DNA of 64,000 bases from Streptomyces lasiicapitis (GCF_014646335.1 NZ_BMNG01000003.1:393560-457559), one strand, 5' to 3'; numbered from the stretch's first letter, positions 16,904 to 27,000 are shown. Numbers and translations: made by a program. Notes: a model not told the origin generated them from the letters alone.

Positions 16904-18334
16904 CTACCTGCGCCAGGGCCCCGTCACGGCGAACGTCGTCCCCGGCGTGTAGCAGTTCACGTACATCGTGTCGTGGTCGGGGGAGAAGGCGACGCCCGCG
17001 AATTCACCCCACTCGGGTTCCTCAGGGGTGCCGAGGTTCTGGGCGTTGCGTGCCATCGCGTACACCTTGCCGCCCCGCGTCACGCCGTACACATGCTGCG
17101 TACCACCGCCGTCCTCGCACACCATCAGGCCGCCGCTCGGCGCGAGGCAGATGTTGTCCGGGGACTCGCCCGGGAGCTGGATGTCGGTGTCGGGGCCGAA
17201 GACGATCACGAGGGTGAGGCGGCGGCGCGCGGGGTCGTAGCGCCAGACCTGGCCGAAGTGGTCGGCGGCCGAGCCCTCCGCGCTGTGCGCGAAGCTGGAG
17301 ACGAAGTACACGCACCGGCCGCCCCAGTAGCAGCCCTCCAGCTTCTGCGCGTGGGTGATGCCCTTCGGGCCGAAGTCCTGGTGGCGGATGGGGGTCTGGG
17401 CGGCCAGCGGGTCGGGCACGTCGGCCCACTCGATGCCGTCGAAGGTGGCGCCGGTCTCCTGGATCGCCGACAGGTCCGGCACGCCGGGCACCCGCATCGC
17501 CTGGAGGCGGCCGCCCGCGCGCAGTGAACCCCGGCCGCCCTCCGGCTTGTTCGGCAGGAAGCGGTAGAACAGGCCGAAGGGTTTCTGGAAGGCGTCCTCG
17601 GTCTCGTAGACCACCCCGCGCCACGGGTCGACCGCGACCGCCTCGTGCTGGAAGCGGCCCATGGCGGTCAGCGGCACGGCTCCCGTGCGCCGCGGATCCA
17701 CCGGGTCGACCTCGAAGATGAAGCCGTGGTCCTTCGTGTACCCGCTCGTACCGGCCTTGTCCTCGGTCTCCTCGCAGGTCAGCCAGGTGCCCCAAGGGGT
17801 CGGGCCGCCCGCGCAGTTGACGGCCGTGCCGGCGATCGCGACGCGCTCGTCGACCACCCGGCCGTGCCGGTCGAGCGCGAGCGCCGTACAGCCGCCCTTC
17901 GCCGCCGGGTCGTACGTCAGGCCCTTGACGGTGGGCACGCCCAGCTTCGCGGTGGCGCGGTTCTCGTGGTTGCGTACGAGATGGACTCCGCCCCGTCGGC
18001 CACGGAACGCGGCCATCCCGTCGTGGTTGCTCGGGACCTTGCCCTCGCCCGAGCGCAGCGGCTCGCCCTCGCGGGAGAGGACCTGGTAGCGGAATCCTTT
18101 CGGCAGGTCGAGCAGACCGTCGGGGTCGGGCACGAGCGGGCCGTAGCCCGTGCGGCCCTGGGTGGCCGCGGTCGCGGTGCCCGCGAAGAGTTCCGACAGG
18201 GCGCCGGTGAAGGCGATCGACGCCCCCAACGCTCCGGTGCGGGCGAGTACTTGGCGTCTGGTCGTCGCGGACGGCTCGGCGCCGGACCGCACTGTCTCGG
18301 GCAGCTCTGTCTCGGACAGCTCTGTGTCTGACAT
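16904..18334 (-). CDS. PhoX-like (DUF839) Tat-exported protein
   Basis: A 476-aa protein. A twin-arginine signal (TTRRQVLARTGALGASIAF, RR at 26-27, probable cleavage around 55-60) is followed by a PhoX/DUF839 beta-propeller-like domain: LPKGFRYQVLSREG, VRNHENR, TWLTCEETE, HEAVAVDP, ETEDAF and SPDNICLAPSGGLMVCEDGGG. The Glu/Asp-rich segments fit Ca/Fe binding as in PhoX phosphatases, so extracellular phosphoester hydrolysis is likely. The ATG is strongly supported by AGGAGG at 7 nt spacing. Confidence 0.87.
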   Translation of the reverse strand: MSDTELSETELPETVRSGAEPSATTRRQVLARTGALGASIAFTGALSELFAGTATAATQGRTGYGPLVPDPDGLLDLPKGFRYQVLSREGEPLRSGEGKVPSNHDGMAAFRGRRGGVHLVRNHENRATAKLGVPTVKGLTYDPAAKGGCTALALDRHGRVVDERVAIAGTAVNCAGGPTPWGTWLTCEETEDKAGTSGYTKDHGFIFEVDPVDPRRTGAVPLTAMGRFQHEAVAVDPWRGVVYETEDAFQKPFGLFYRFLPNKPEGGRGSLRAGGRLQAMRVPGVPDLSAIQETGATFDGIEWADVPDPLAAQTPIRHQDFGPKGITHAQKLEGCYWGGRCVYFVSSFAHSAEGSAADHFGQVWRYDPARRRLTLVIVFGPDTDIQLPGESPDNICLAPSGGLMVCEDGGGTQHVYGVTRGGKVYAMARNAQNLGTPEEPEWGEFAGVAFSPDHDTMYVNCYTPGTTFAVTGPWRR

Positions 18335-18449
18335 GGGGCAACCTCCTGCTGGCGGACAGGAAACATGACCCGCATGTGTGTAGCACGCACACCCCGCTCG
18401 CACGAGGGTTTGAACACGTACGCGATCAGTCGGCGCCGCAACGGCCCGC

Positions 18450-19544
18450 TCAGCTCTGTACGAGCCCCTTCGCGTCCCGCGCCAGTGCCGTCAGGCGCGA
18501 GATCGCCCGGAAGTACTTCTTCCGGTAGCCGCCGTTCAGCATCTCCTCGCTGAAGAGCCTGTCGAACGGGACGCCGGACGCGAGGACCGGGACCTCGCGG
18601 TCGTAGAGGCGGTCGGCGAGGACGACCAGGCGCAGTGCCGTCGACTGGTCGGGCACCGGGGTGACGTCCGTGAGGCAGACGGCCTTGAGGTCGTCGGTCA
18701 GGGCGCCGTACCGGCTCGGATGTACCCGGGCGAGGTGGTCGAGCAGGTGCGGGAAGTCGTCGAGGCTGGCGCCCTCGGTGGCGTACGCCGCCTTGGTGAC
18801 CTGCTCCTCGGAGTACGGCGCGGGGGCCTCGGGCAGACCGCGGTGGCGGTAGTCCTCGCCGTCGATGCGCAACGCCTTGAAGTGGGCCGACAGACCCTGG
18901 ATCTCGCGCAGGAAGTCGGCCGAGGCGAACCGGCCCTCGCCCAGCTTGCCCGGCAGCGTGTTGGAGGTCGCCGCGAGCGCGACGCCCGCGTCGACCAGCT
19001 TGCCCAGCAGCGTCGACACGAGCACGGTGTCACCCGGGTCGTCCAGCTCGAACTCGTCGATGCACAGCAGGCGGTGGCCGCCGAGCGTACGGACCGTCTG
19101 CTGGAAGCCGAGCGCCCCGACGAGGTTGGTCAGCTCCACGAACGTACCGAAGGCCTTGAGCGCGGGCTCGGCCGGCGTCGCGTGCCACAGGGAGGCCAAC
19201 AGGTGGGTCTTGCCGACGCCGTAGCCACCGTCCAGATAGACGCCGCGCGGCCCGGCCGGAACCGTCTGCTTCGCGCGAGCGAACCACCGCCGTTTGCCCG
19301 ACCCCGTGGCATGCGCCCCGCCGAGCCCGGCCGCGAACGTGCTCAGGACGCGTACGGCCTCGCTCTGGCTGGGCTGTCCCGGGTCCGGGATGTACGTGTC
19401 GAAGCGGGCCGTGCTGAACCGCGGCGGCGGGACCATCTCGGCGACGAGACGGTCCGCGGGCACCTGCGGCTCACGGGCGCTCAGGGATACGGGGGCCGCT
19501 TCGGGTATGGGGCTCGGCCCGGCGGCGGAGGTGGTGGCTGACAC
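18450..19544 (-). CDS. AFG1/ZapE-like ATPase
   Basis: A 364-aa P-loop ATPase of the AFG1/ZapE family. Walker A is GGYGVGKTH (about residues 106-114) and Walker B is LLCIDEFELDDPGD; the sensor region is LAATSNTLPGKLGEGRF, and the family C-terminal block is DRLFSEEMLNGGYRKKYFRAISRL. In proteobacteria ZapE modulates the divisome; mitochondrial AFG1 links to inner-membrane protein turnover. The GTG start has GTGGAG a few nt upstream. That start lies only 14 bp from the MITE-like element, so the element may supply or disrupt its promoter. Confidence 0.88.
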   Translation of the reverse strand: MSATTSAAGPSPIPEAAPVSLSAREPQVPADRLVAEMVPPPRFSTARFDTYIPDPGQPSQSEAVRVLSTFAAGLGGAHATGSGKRRWFARAKQTVPAGPRGVYLDGGYGVGKTHLLASLWHATPAEPALKAFGTFVELTNLVGALGFQQTVRTLGGHRLLCIDEFELDDPGDTVLVSTLLGKLVDAGVALAATSNTLPGKLGEGRFASADFLREIQGLSAHFKALRIDGEDYRHRGLPEAPAPYSEEQVTKAAYATEGASLDDFPHLLDHLARVHPSRYGALTDDLKAVCLTDVTPVPDQSTALRLVVLADRLYDREVPVLASGVPFDRLFSEEMLNGGYRKKYFRAISRLTALARDAKGLVQS

Positions 19545-19558
19545 GGTTCTCCACTCTA

Positions 19559-19742
19559 GGGCGTGTCCGATGGGTCCTGTCGGCGTCGCGGTGTCTGGCA
19601 CGCACGTCTGCGGCGTTGTCGTCGGTTGCCGACGCTCCGCGTCGTCGCCCTCCTCCGCCTTGCAGCCGCACGCACCAGACACCGCTCGGCCACACTGAGC
19701 AGGCACCCCGAACGCAGCCGACCGGACCCATCGGACACGTCC
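19559..19742. mobile_element. 184-bp MITE-like element with 25-bp imperfect terminal inverted repeats
   Basis: Left end 19559-19583 (GGGCGTGTCCGATGGGTCC...) and right end 19718-19742 are inverted copies with two mismatches in 25 bp. TA dinucleotides flank both ends (19557-19558 and 19743-19744), consistent with a 2-bp target duplication as in IS630/Tc1-type elements, or with a TA that belongs to the repeat. The inside carries no intact transposase. It fills nearly the whole divergent gap between the ZapE-like and reductase genes. Confidence 0.72.
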
Positions 19743-19777
19743 TAGAGCCGTCCCGGTGACGTGTAAGACTGCGCGGC

Positions 19778-20596
19778 ATGCGACGCCTGTTCCCTGTGAC
19801 CGACCACACAGCCGCGCCGACCTCGGCGAAGACCAGTCCCGACGAGGTGGTCGCGGACCGCGAGTGGTCCCTGGACGAGCTCGCCGACGCGTACGCCTAT
19901 CCCGCCGGACCCCTCGACCCCGCCGGTACCGGCGCCTGGCTGCGCGCCAACATGGTCTCGACGCTCGACGGCGCCGCCCAGCACGACGGCCGCTCCCAGC
20001 CCATCTCCAACGCCACCGACATGCGGATCTTCGGTACGTTGCGGGGGCTCGCGGACGCCGTCGTGGTCGGCGCCGAAACGGTACGCCAGGAGGGTTACCG
20101 GCCGGCCCGCGCCCGCGAGGCCTTCGCGGCCCGCAGGGCGGCGGCGGGCCAGGCCCCGGCCCCCGCGATCGTGGTGGTCAGCGCGAGCCTCGACCTGGAC
20201 TTCTCGCTGCCCCTGTTCACCGCCCCGCTCACGCCCACGTACGTGGTGACCGGCGCCGCCGCGTCCTCCGACCGGATGGCCGCGGCGCGCGCGGCGGGCG
20301 CGGAGGTCGTGACCGCGGGCGAGGGCGCCGGCGCGGACCCCGCCCGGGTGGTGCGCGCGCTGGCCGAGCGCGGCCTGACGCGGCTGCTCACCGAGGGCGG
20401 GCCGCGGCTGCTCGGCCAGTTCGTGGCGGCACAGGCGCTGGACGAGCTGTGCCTGACGGTGTCGCCGATGCTGACCGCGGGCGGGGCGCAGCGCATCGCG
20501 GGCGGGCCCGGACTCGCGGCGCCCGAGCGATTCGTACTGGCGTCCATCCTGGAAGAGGCCGGGTTCCTGTTCACCCGGTACCGGCGGGGCCTGTGA
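19778..20596 (+). CDS. RibD C-terminal-like pyrimidine reductase family protein
   Basis: A 272-aa protein of the RibD reductase/DHFR-like family. It has RANMVSTLDGAAQHDGRSQPIS at the N-terminus, VVGAETVRQEGY in the cofactor-binding region and LLTEGGPRLLGQFVAAQALDEL near the C-terminus. Stand-alone members reduce pyrimidine intermediates of riboflavin or related pathways with NADPH. No other rib genes are nearby, so its substrate is uncertain. It begins 33 bp after the MITE-like element and has no strong ribosome-binding site. It is followed by a hairpin. Confidence 0.83.
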   Translation: MRRLFPVTDHTAAPTSAKTSPDEVVADREWSLDELADAYAYPAGPLDPAGTGAWLRANMVSTLDGAAQHDGRSQPISNATDMRIFGTLRGLADAVVVGAETVRQEGYRPARAREAFAARRAAAGQAPAPAIVVVSASLDLDFSLPLFTAPLTPTYVVTGAAASSDRMAAARAAGAEVVTAGEGAGADPARVVRALAERGLTRLLTEGGPRLLGQFVAAQALDELCLTVSPMLTAGGAQRIAGGPGLAAPERFVLASILEEAGFLFTRYRRGL

Positions 20597-20682
20597 CCGG
20601 GCGACCCTTCTGACAATCGGCCTGACAATCGGCGGAATATCCCGTTCCGTTTCGCCTTCGCGGGGCACACTAAATCTCGCAA

Positions 20683-20700
20683 CCCCCGCTCCGGCGGGGG
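20683..20700 (+). terminator. GC-rich hairpin downstream of reductase gene
   Basis: CCCCCGC-TCCG-GCGGGGG is a perfect 7-bp stem with a 4-nt loop, 87 bp after the stop codon. No U-tract follows, as usual in high-GC actinobacteria. Two copies of TGACAATCGGC lie between the stop and the hairpin. Confidence 0.5.
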
Positions 20701-20789
20701 CAGGATGGTTTCCGCAGGGGGCCGGACGCTCGGTCGGCAGATGGTCCACGGAGGCCTGCGGAGGCCCACGGAGGAGAAGGACGCCCGTC

Positions 20790-21263
20790 GTGTTCACAAG
20801 CGTATTGATGATCGAGAAGGCCCTGACGTCCGCCGACGTGGAGTTCGTCACCACCTTGCACGGCGACGAGCCGGTCACCTTCCATGTGCTGCTTCAGCCC
20901 CGCGGCGACCAGGCGGACCGCCTGCTGCGGGCGATCGACGACGTCGCGCTCGGCGAGCTCGACGACGCCGTGCGCGAGGGCGAGGTGCCCGAGGGCCAGG
21001 AGGCGGTGGAGCCCGCCGAGCGCGCCCTTCAGGTGTCCCTCGTGGCACTGCGGGCCACGGGCAGCGCGGCAGAGGGCCGCCTGGTCGAGGCCCACCCGCT
21101 GGACGTGCTCCAGGAGGCCGTCGACGACCTGGGCGCGGACGAGGTCATCGTCCTGACCGAGCCGCACCTGGTGGAGGAGTTCTTCCATCGCGACTGGGCC
21201 TCACGGGCCCGCCACAAGGTGGGCGTACCGGTCCTGAAACTGTTCGCGCACAGCGAGTCCTAA
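20790..21263 (+). CDS. Conserved hypothetical protein, 157 aa
   Basis: A soluble, strongly acidic alpha/beta protein. The C-terminal segment GADEVIVLTEPHLVEEFFHRDWASRARHKV followed by VPVLKLFAH suggests a small nucleotide-binding-like fold (Usp/Rossmann type), but no catalytic motif is visible. The GTG start has AAGGA 8 nt upstream. It lies 88 bp upstream of murC on the same strand and may be co-transcribed with it. Databases sometimes label similar proteins as indole-3-glycerol phosphate synthase; nothing in the sequence supports that. Confidence 0.75.
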   Translation: MFTSVLMIEKALTSADVEFVTTLHGDEPVTFHVLLQPRGDQADRLLRAIDDVALGELDDAVREGEVPEGQEAVEPAERALQVSLVALRATGSAAEGRLVEAHPLDVLQEAVDDLGADEVIVLTEPHLVEEFFHRDWASRARHKVGVPVLKLFAHSES

Positions 21264-21351
21264 GCTGCGCGAAGGCCGGAAAACGGGGGACGGCGGGGCC
21301 CAGTAGGCTGGCCCCGCGCACGTCACCGCCACACCATCGGAGAGAACTCGT

Positions 21352-22734
21352 ATGCCCACCGCCATGGACCGACCGCACTTCATCGGCATCGGCGGCGCCG
21401 GAATGTCGGGCATCGCGAAGATCCTCGCCCAGCGCGGCGCGAAGGTCGCGGGCAGCGACGCCAAGGACTCCGCCACCGCCGACGCCCTGCGCGCCCTCGG
21501 CGCCCGCGTCGACATCGGGCACGCGGCCGAGCACCTGGCCTCCGACGCGACCTGCGTCGTCGTGTCCTCCGCGATCCGCGCCGACAACCCGGAGCTGGCC
21601 CGCGCCGCGGAGCTCGGCATCCCCGTGGTGCACCGCTCGGACGCGCTCGCCTCCCTGATGGACGGCCGGCGCCCGATCGCCGTCGCGGGCACCCACGGCA
21701 AGACGACGACGACCTCGATGCTCGCGGTCACGCTCTCCACCCTCGGCCTCGATCCGTCGTACGCGATCGGCGGCGACCTGGACGTGCCGGGCTCGAACGC
21801 GCTGCACGGCGCGGGCGACATCTTCGTCGCCGAGGCCGACGAAAGCGACCGCAGTTTCCACAAGTACACGCCCGAGGTCGCCATCGTCCTCAACGTGGAG
21901 CTGGACCACCACGCCAACTACGCCTCGATGGACGAGATCTACGAGTCCTTCGAGACCTTCGCGGGCAAGATCGTCCCCGGCGGCACCCTGGTCGTCTCCG
22001 CGGACCAGGCGGGCGCGGTCGAGCTCACCAGGCGCCTGCGGGACCTGGGGCAGCTGAAGGTCGTCACGTACGGCGAGTCCGAGACCGCCGACCTGCGCAT
22101 CCACAAGATCACCGCGCGGGGTCTGACCAGCGAGGTCACCGTCTTCCTCGACGGCAAGCTGCTCACCTTCACGGTTTCGGTGCCGGGACGCCACTACGCG
22201 AACAACGCGGTCGCGGCCCTCGCGGCGGGCATCGCGCTCGGCATCCCGTCCCGGAACCTGGCCGCCGCCCTGAAGTCGTACACGGGCGTCAAGCGCCGCC
22301 TCCAGCTCAAGGGCGAGGCGGCGGGCGTGCAGGTCGTCGACTCCTACGCGCACCACCCGACCGAGATGACGGCCGACCTGGAGGCGATGCGGTCCGCCGC
22401 CGGCGACTCCCGCATCCTCGTCCTCTTCCAGCCGCACCTCTTCTCGCGCACCCAGGAGCTGGGCACGGAGATGGGACAGGCCCTCGCGCTCGCCGACTCC
22501 TCCGTCGTCCTCGACATCTACCCGGCCCGAGAGGACCCGATCCCCGGCATCACGAGCGCCCTGATCATCGACGCGGCCCGCGCGGCGGGCGCCGAGGTGC
22601 TCGCCGCCGGCGACAGGGCGGACGCGGTGCGGGAGATCGCGGGAATGGCGAAGCCGGGCGATCTCGTTCTCACCATGGGCGCGGGCGACGTCACGGACCT
22701 CGGCCCGCGGATCCTCGCCGAGCTGTCGAAGTAA
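21352..22734 (+). CDS. murC: UDP-N-acetylmuramate--L-alanine ligase MurC
   Basis: A 460-aa cytoplasmic Mur ligase that adds the first L-Ala to UDP-MurNAc using ATP. The N-terminal Rossmann loop is FIGIGGAGMSGIA, the ATP-binding P-loop is GTHGKTTTTSM (about 113-123), the central domain has EADESDRSF and LNVELDHH, and the C-terminal domain has DSYAHHPTEM. Length and order match MurC rather than MurD, E or F. The ATG has GGAGAG about 8 nt upstream. It lies outside the division/cell wall cluster, as is usual for murC in streptomycetes, and directly precedes msrB. Confidence 0.97.
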   Translation: MPTAMDRPHFIGIGGAGMSGIAKILAQRGAKVAGSDAKDSATADALRALGARVDIGHAAEHLASDATCVVVSSAIRADNPELARAAELGIPVVHRSDALASLMDGRRPIAVAGTHGKTTTTSMLAVTLSTLGLDPSYAIGGDLDVPGSNALHGAGDIFVAEADESDRSFHKYTPEVAIVLNVELDHHANYASMDEIYESFETFAGKIVPGGTLVVSADQAGAVELTRRLRDLGQLKVVTYGESETADLRIHKITARGLTSEVTVFLDGKLLTFTVSVPGRHYANNAVAALAAGIALGIPSRNLAAALKSYTGVKRRLQLKGEAAGVQVVDSYAHHPTEMTADLEAMRSAAGDSRILVLFQPHLFSRTQELGTEMGQALALADSSVVLDIYPAREDPIPGITSALIIDAARAAGAEVLAAGDRADAVREIAGMAKPGDLVLTMGAGDVTDLGPRILAELSK

Positions 22735-22747
22735 GGGGTTCAGAGTC

Positions 22748-23155
22748 ATGTCGTACGACATCGAGAAGCCGGACGAGGAGTGGCGCGCGGAGCTGACTCC
22801 CGCCGAGTACCAGGTGCTGCGCCAGGCCGGCACGGAGCCCGCGTTCCGCGGTGAGTACACGGACACCACGACCAAGGGCGTCTACTCCTGCCGCGCCTGC
22901 GGCGCCGAGCTCTTCACGTCGCACGAGAAGTTCGAGTCCCACTGCGGCTGGCCGAGCTTCTACGACCCGAAGGACACCGACGCCGTCGAGCTGATCGAGG
23001 ACCGCACCCACGGCATGGTCCGCACCGAGGTGCGCTGCGCCCGCTGCGGCTCCCACCTCGGCCACGTCTTCGAGGGCGAGGGCTACGCGACGCCGACGGG
23101 CCAGCGGTACTGCATCAACTCCATCTCGCTGCGGCTGGCCGCCGACGAGGGCTGA
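22748..23155 (+). CDS. msrB: Peptide-methionine (R)-S-oxide reductase MsrB
   Basis: A 135-aa enzyme that reduces methionine-R-sulfoxide in proteins. It has two zinc CxxC motifs (CRACG and CARCGSHLGHVF), the FESHCGWPSFYDP block and the C-terminal catalytic-Cys block RYCINSISLRL. It starts 14 bp after the murC stop with AAGGGG as ribosome-binding site, so murC-msrB are probably one transcript. Confidence 0.97.
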   Translation: MSYDIEKPDEEWRAELTPAEYQVLRQAGTEPAFRGEYTDTTTKGVYSCRACGAELFTSHEKFESHCGWPSFYDPKDTDAVELIEDRTHGMVRTEVRCARCGSHLGHVFEGEGYATPTGQRYCINSISLRLAADEG

Positions 23156-23179
23156 ACCGTCCGCGAGTAGCGTGAGGGC

Positions 23180-23734
23180 ATGTCAACTGCGGGGGCCCAA
23201 GGGCTGGTTGGAGTGATATGTCCTGGCTGTGGCGGCAACGAGGTGACCGCCGTGCGGGAGGCGATCCACGGCAAGGGCGCCTTCCGCAAGGAGTTGCCGA
23301 CGCGACTCGCCAAGGGTCCTGACAAGGACTGGGACGGCTTCCTGCACTTCGCCGAGGGCATCGTCCTCGTCGGGCTCGCGCTCGGCTGGGCCTACATGGG
23401 CGTGGACCAGGAGAAGCCGCTGTACATCGGCGGCGGCCTCGTGCTCGCCGTGGCGCTGCTCGTCGGGACGCTCTTCGTGGTGCGTGACGATGCCCGGGAG
23501 AAGGCCGTCGAGCGGGCCGGCTTGCCGCGCGCCGACTACTTCTGGCTGCCCGCCCGCTACTGCGGCGGCTGCGAGTCCGTGTTCTGCCCCCAAGGGGAGC
23601 CGTGGCGTGGGGTGTTGACGCCGGAACAGTTCAAGAGGCTGGTGTGGAGCGAGGCCGGTTACGCCGATCAGCTCGCGGCGGGGGACAAGGCGAAGGACGC
23701 GGAAGTGCCGCCGGGGACGGTGGTGGGGCGGTAG
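23180..23734 (+). CDS. Hypothetical membrane protein with N-terminal zinc CxxC
   Basis: A 184-aa protein. The N-terminal CPGCGG segment and a later YCGGCESVFCPQG motif can form a zinc site. Between them are two transmembrane helices (EGIVLVGLALGWAYMG and IGGGLVLAVALLVGTLFVV). This layout (zinc ribbon, two TM helices, Cys motif) is common in uncharacterised actinobacterial proteins. It follows msrB by 24 bp and is likely co-transcribed. Function unknown. Confidence 0.75.
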   Translation: MSTAGAQGLVGVICPGCGGNEVTAVREAIHGKGAFRKELPTRLAKGPDKDWDGFLHFAEGIVLVGLALGWAYMGVDQEKPLYIGGGLVLAVALLVGTLFVVRDDAREKAVERAGLPRADYFWLPARYCGGCESVFCPQGEPWRGVLTPEQFKRLVWSEAGYADQLAAGDKAKDAEVPPGTVVGR

Positions 23735-23947
23735 CGGTGCGCGGTGCGCGAGTTGAGTGGGGCGCGCGAGGAGTGTGCGGGGCGGGACGGGGGCGCGTTA
23801 CGGGTGTACGTTCGAGCGCCGGTCGTACGCCCCTGTGCGCCGTGATGAATGATGAATCCAGTGTTCCGCTTGAGCGTTCAGCTCGCTAATGTGTGCGTCA
23901 ACTCGGGGGTATCCGTTCATTCAAGTACTAGAAAGACGGAGTGACGC

Positions 23948-24040
23948 GTGAACATGGCACGACGCACCACCAGCCCCACCGCTCCCGCTGCCGGGACCGG
24001 AGAGGACTCGATCTTCATGTGGTTGATCGGGCGGCGCTAG
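23948..24040 (+). CDS. 30-aa peptide ORF convergent with the AfsR-like gene
   Basis: GTG-AAC-ATG begins a 30-codon frame (28 codons from the ATG) ending in SIFMWLIGRR. ACGGAG lies 6 nt before the GTG, an excellent ribosome-binding site. The last 26 bp overlap the 3' end of the AfsR-like gene on the other strand. The hydrophobic Trp-containing C-terminus looks peptide-like rather than random. Too short for family assignment; it may be a signalling or regulatory peptide, or a chance ORF. Confidence 0.45.
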   Translation: MNMARRTTSPTAPAAGTGEDSIFMWLIGRR

Positions 24041-27000
24041 TCTCCCCGGGCTCCGCCAGGGCCAGCCGGAGATCCCGGGCCCGCCCCGCGCAGCCGAGCC
24101 GACCGTACAACTCCAGCGCGTCCTCCGCGAAACCCCTGGCGGAGGACGCGTTCTGTGTGTGCGGGGACGTGCGGGCGAGGCCGTCGAGGGCGCGGGCCGC
24201 GCCCAGGGGGCTGCCGGCCTCGCGGGCGATGCGCAGCGCCTCGTGGTGCGCGTCGAGCGCCGCCTCGTAGCGGCCGAGCTGCCGCAGCGCCGTGCCGGTG
24301 CCGAGGAGCGCGGCCTGGAGGTCGAGCGGGCTGCCGATGCTCCTGGCGATGCGTTCGGCCTCGGCGAAGTGCCAAAGCGCCTCACCGGGACGGCTGTTGG
24401 CGGCGTACGCCGAGCCGAGGCTGATGAGGGTGTCCGACTCGCCGCGCGCGTCCGACGCGGCGCGGTAGCTGGCCAGGGCGCGGCGGAAGTACGTGAGGGC
24501 CTGCTCCACCCGGCCGGTGTCCTGGCAGACGCTCCCCAGGTTCGCGAGCAGGTTCGCACGCTCCTGACGGCCGCCGACGCTGTGGGCCAGGCGCAGCGAA
24601 CGCTCGAAGTGGGTGCGGGCCTCCTCGTGCCGGCCGTCGAGGCGGTACACCTCGCCCACGTTGTTGAGGGCGCGCATCTGGCCGTACAGATGACCGGTGC
24701 GCTCGTGGACGCGCAGCACGGTGCGGAACTGGTCCAGGGCCTCCCGGTGGCGGCCCGCCGAGTGCAGCGCCACCCCCATCATGTTGGCCACGTCCGCCTG
24801 GCCGTAGGGGTCCTCGACCTGGCGGTACAGCGTGTGCGCGGCGCGCAGCACCCGCAGGCACGTGCTGCCCTGGCCCGCCGCGAAGTGCGCCCGGCCGGAC
24901 TGCAGGAGGGCGTCCGCCCGGCCGCGTACGTCGTTCAACTCCTGAAAGAGGAAGAGTGCCTCGGTCGCCCGGTGCAGGGCCTTGCCGTGGTCCTTCTGCG
25001 TCAGGACGTCGGCGTGTTCGACCAGGGTGCGGGCCAGGGCCACCTGGTCGTCGCGCGTGCGTGCCGCGGATACCGCCGCCTCGAAGAGTTCCGATGCCAG
25101 GTCCCAAGTGCCCCACAGCCGCAGTGACTTGGCCAGGACGTGCGGGAACAGCGCCGCGTGCTCCGGGGACTCCGCGGCGGCCGTGCGCGCGACGGCCAGG
25201 AGGTTGCCGCGCTCCACGCTCAGCCATGCCGCGGCCTCGTCCGCGTCGCCGAAGTCCGGTGCGTACGGGCAGGTCAGGTGTGGTCCTGGCGGCAGGATGC
25301 GGTGGTGCGGGTCGGTGCGGACGGCCGCGCGGTAGGCCCCGGTGAGATAGCAGTTGAGCAGCCGCGTGAGCGCCGCGCGCCGGGCCGAGTGCGGTTCGTC
25401 GCGGGTGGCCATGCGCAGGCCGAAGGCGCGGGTGAGGTCGTGCAGGCGGTAGCGGTCGGTCACGGGTTCCTCGACGAGGTTGCGGTCGAGGAGCTGGTCG
25501 AGGGTCTTGCGGGTGCGGGCCGCGTGGGCGGGGTCTTGATCGGCTTCCCGGCCCGGTGCGCCGCCTTCGCGGCCCTCTTCCCGGTCCGGTGCGTCCGCCG
25601 CCAGGGCCGTCGCCGCGCCCAGCGTGATGTCGGGGCCGGGGTGCAGCGCCAGGCGGCGCAGCAACTGGGCCGCCTTCGGGGTCAGTTCGGCGTACGAGAG
25701 GGAGAAGGCGGAGGCCACCGCGTCGCTGTCGAACTCGTCGAGCGGGTCGGCCGCCTGCACCAGGCGGTCCGTGAGGTGGTCCAGGCTCCAGGAGTCGCGG
25801 TGCCGGAACTGGCTGGCGAGGAGCTGGAGCGCGAGCGGATGGCGGCCGCAGGCGGCCACGGTGCGGGTGAGCGCCGAGGTGTCGGCGGGCAGCCGGCCGG
25901 GCCCGGCGACACGTGTGAACAGGGTGGCGGCCTCCGTGGTGGAGAGCACCTCCAGGTACAGCGGGGTCGCGCCGGCCAGGCCGGTGAGCCGGTTCCGGCT
26001 CGTCACGACGGCCCGGCAGGTCGCGGCGCCGGGCAGCAGCGGGCGGACCTGGTCGGCGTCGCGGGCGTTGTCGAGGACCACGAGGACACGGCGCCGCGCC
26101 GTCCACTCGCGCCAGCGCGTCACTCGTGCGTCGAGCGAACCGGGCAGCTCGCCGGGCACCCCGGCGGCGTGCAGCAGCACGGCGAGCGCCTCGGCGGGGT
26201 CGTACGGAGGCAGCGGGCCGTACCCCCGCAGGTCGACGTAGAACCGGCCGTCCGGGCAGGCCTCGGTGAGCCGGTGCGCGGCGTGCAGCGCGAGCGCGGT
26301 CTTGCCGACGCCGGGCATGCCGTGGACGACGGTGAGGGGGAGTGCCCTCGGTGTCCCCGACACGCCCAGGAGGATGCGCAGTTCGCTCGCCCTGCCGGTG
26401 AAGTGGCCCATGTCGCGGGGCAAGTTGGTGAGCGGCTCCTCCGCCGTGGGGCGACGGTCCGCGGGGGCGTCGTCCGCTGCCCGGCGACCGCTGGGGGGCC
26501 TTTCGGCGCGCGCGTCAGGAACATGGGGCGGCCTGCCCTGTCCGGCCCCGCTCGGGCCCGGAGCCCCGCCGCTCTCCGGGGCCGCCGGCGTCATCAGCGT
26601 GCGGTCCTGTTCGAGGATGCGTACGTGGAGTTCCTGGAGCTCCGTGCCGGGTTCGATGCCCTGGCCCTCGTGGAGGCGGGCGCGGGTGGCGCGGTAGAGG
26701 TCGAGGGCCTCGTCGTCGCGGCCCGAGCGGTACAGGGCCAGCATCAGGGCGGCGATCACCCGCTGGGCCAGGGGGTTCTGGGCGGCCAGCTCGTGCAGCT
26801 CGCCGATCAGGTCGGCGTGCCGGCCGAGCTCGAGCTCAAGCCGGATGCGGGCCTCGCGGACATGGCGGTGGTCCTCCACGAGCCGGGCGCGGGCCGAGCG
26901 CGCCCAGGAGCCGGTGAACTCCGTCAACGGCTCGCCGCGCCACAGCGATTCGGCGGCGCGCAACAGCTCGACGGCCCGCTGCCTGCCGCCCTGCCGGGCG

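Noticed and set aside
23820..23947. Standard sigma-70 promoter for the peptide ORF
   Set aside because: A TTGAGC and a TAATGT are present but only 11 bp apart, too close for a functional spacer.
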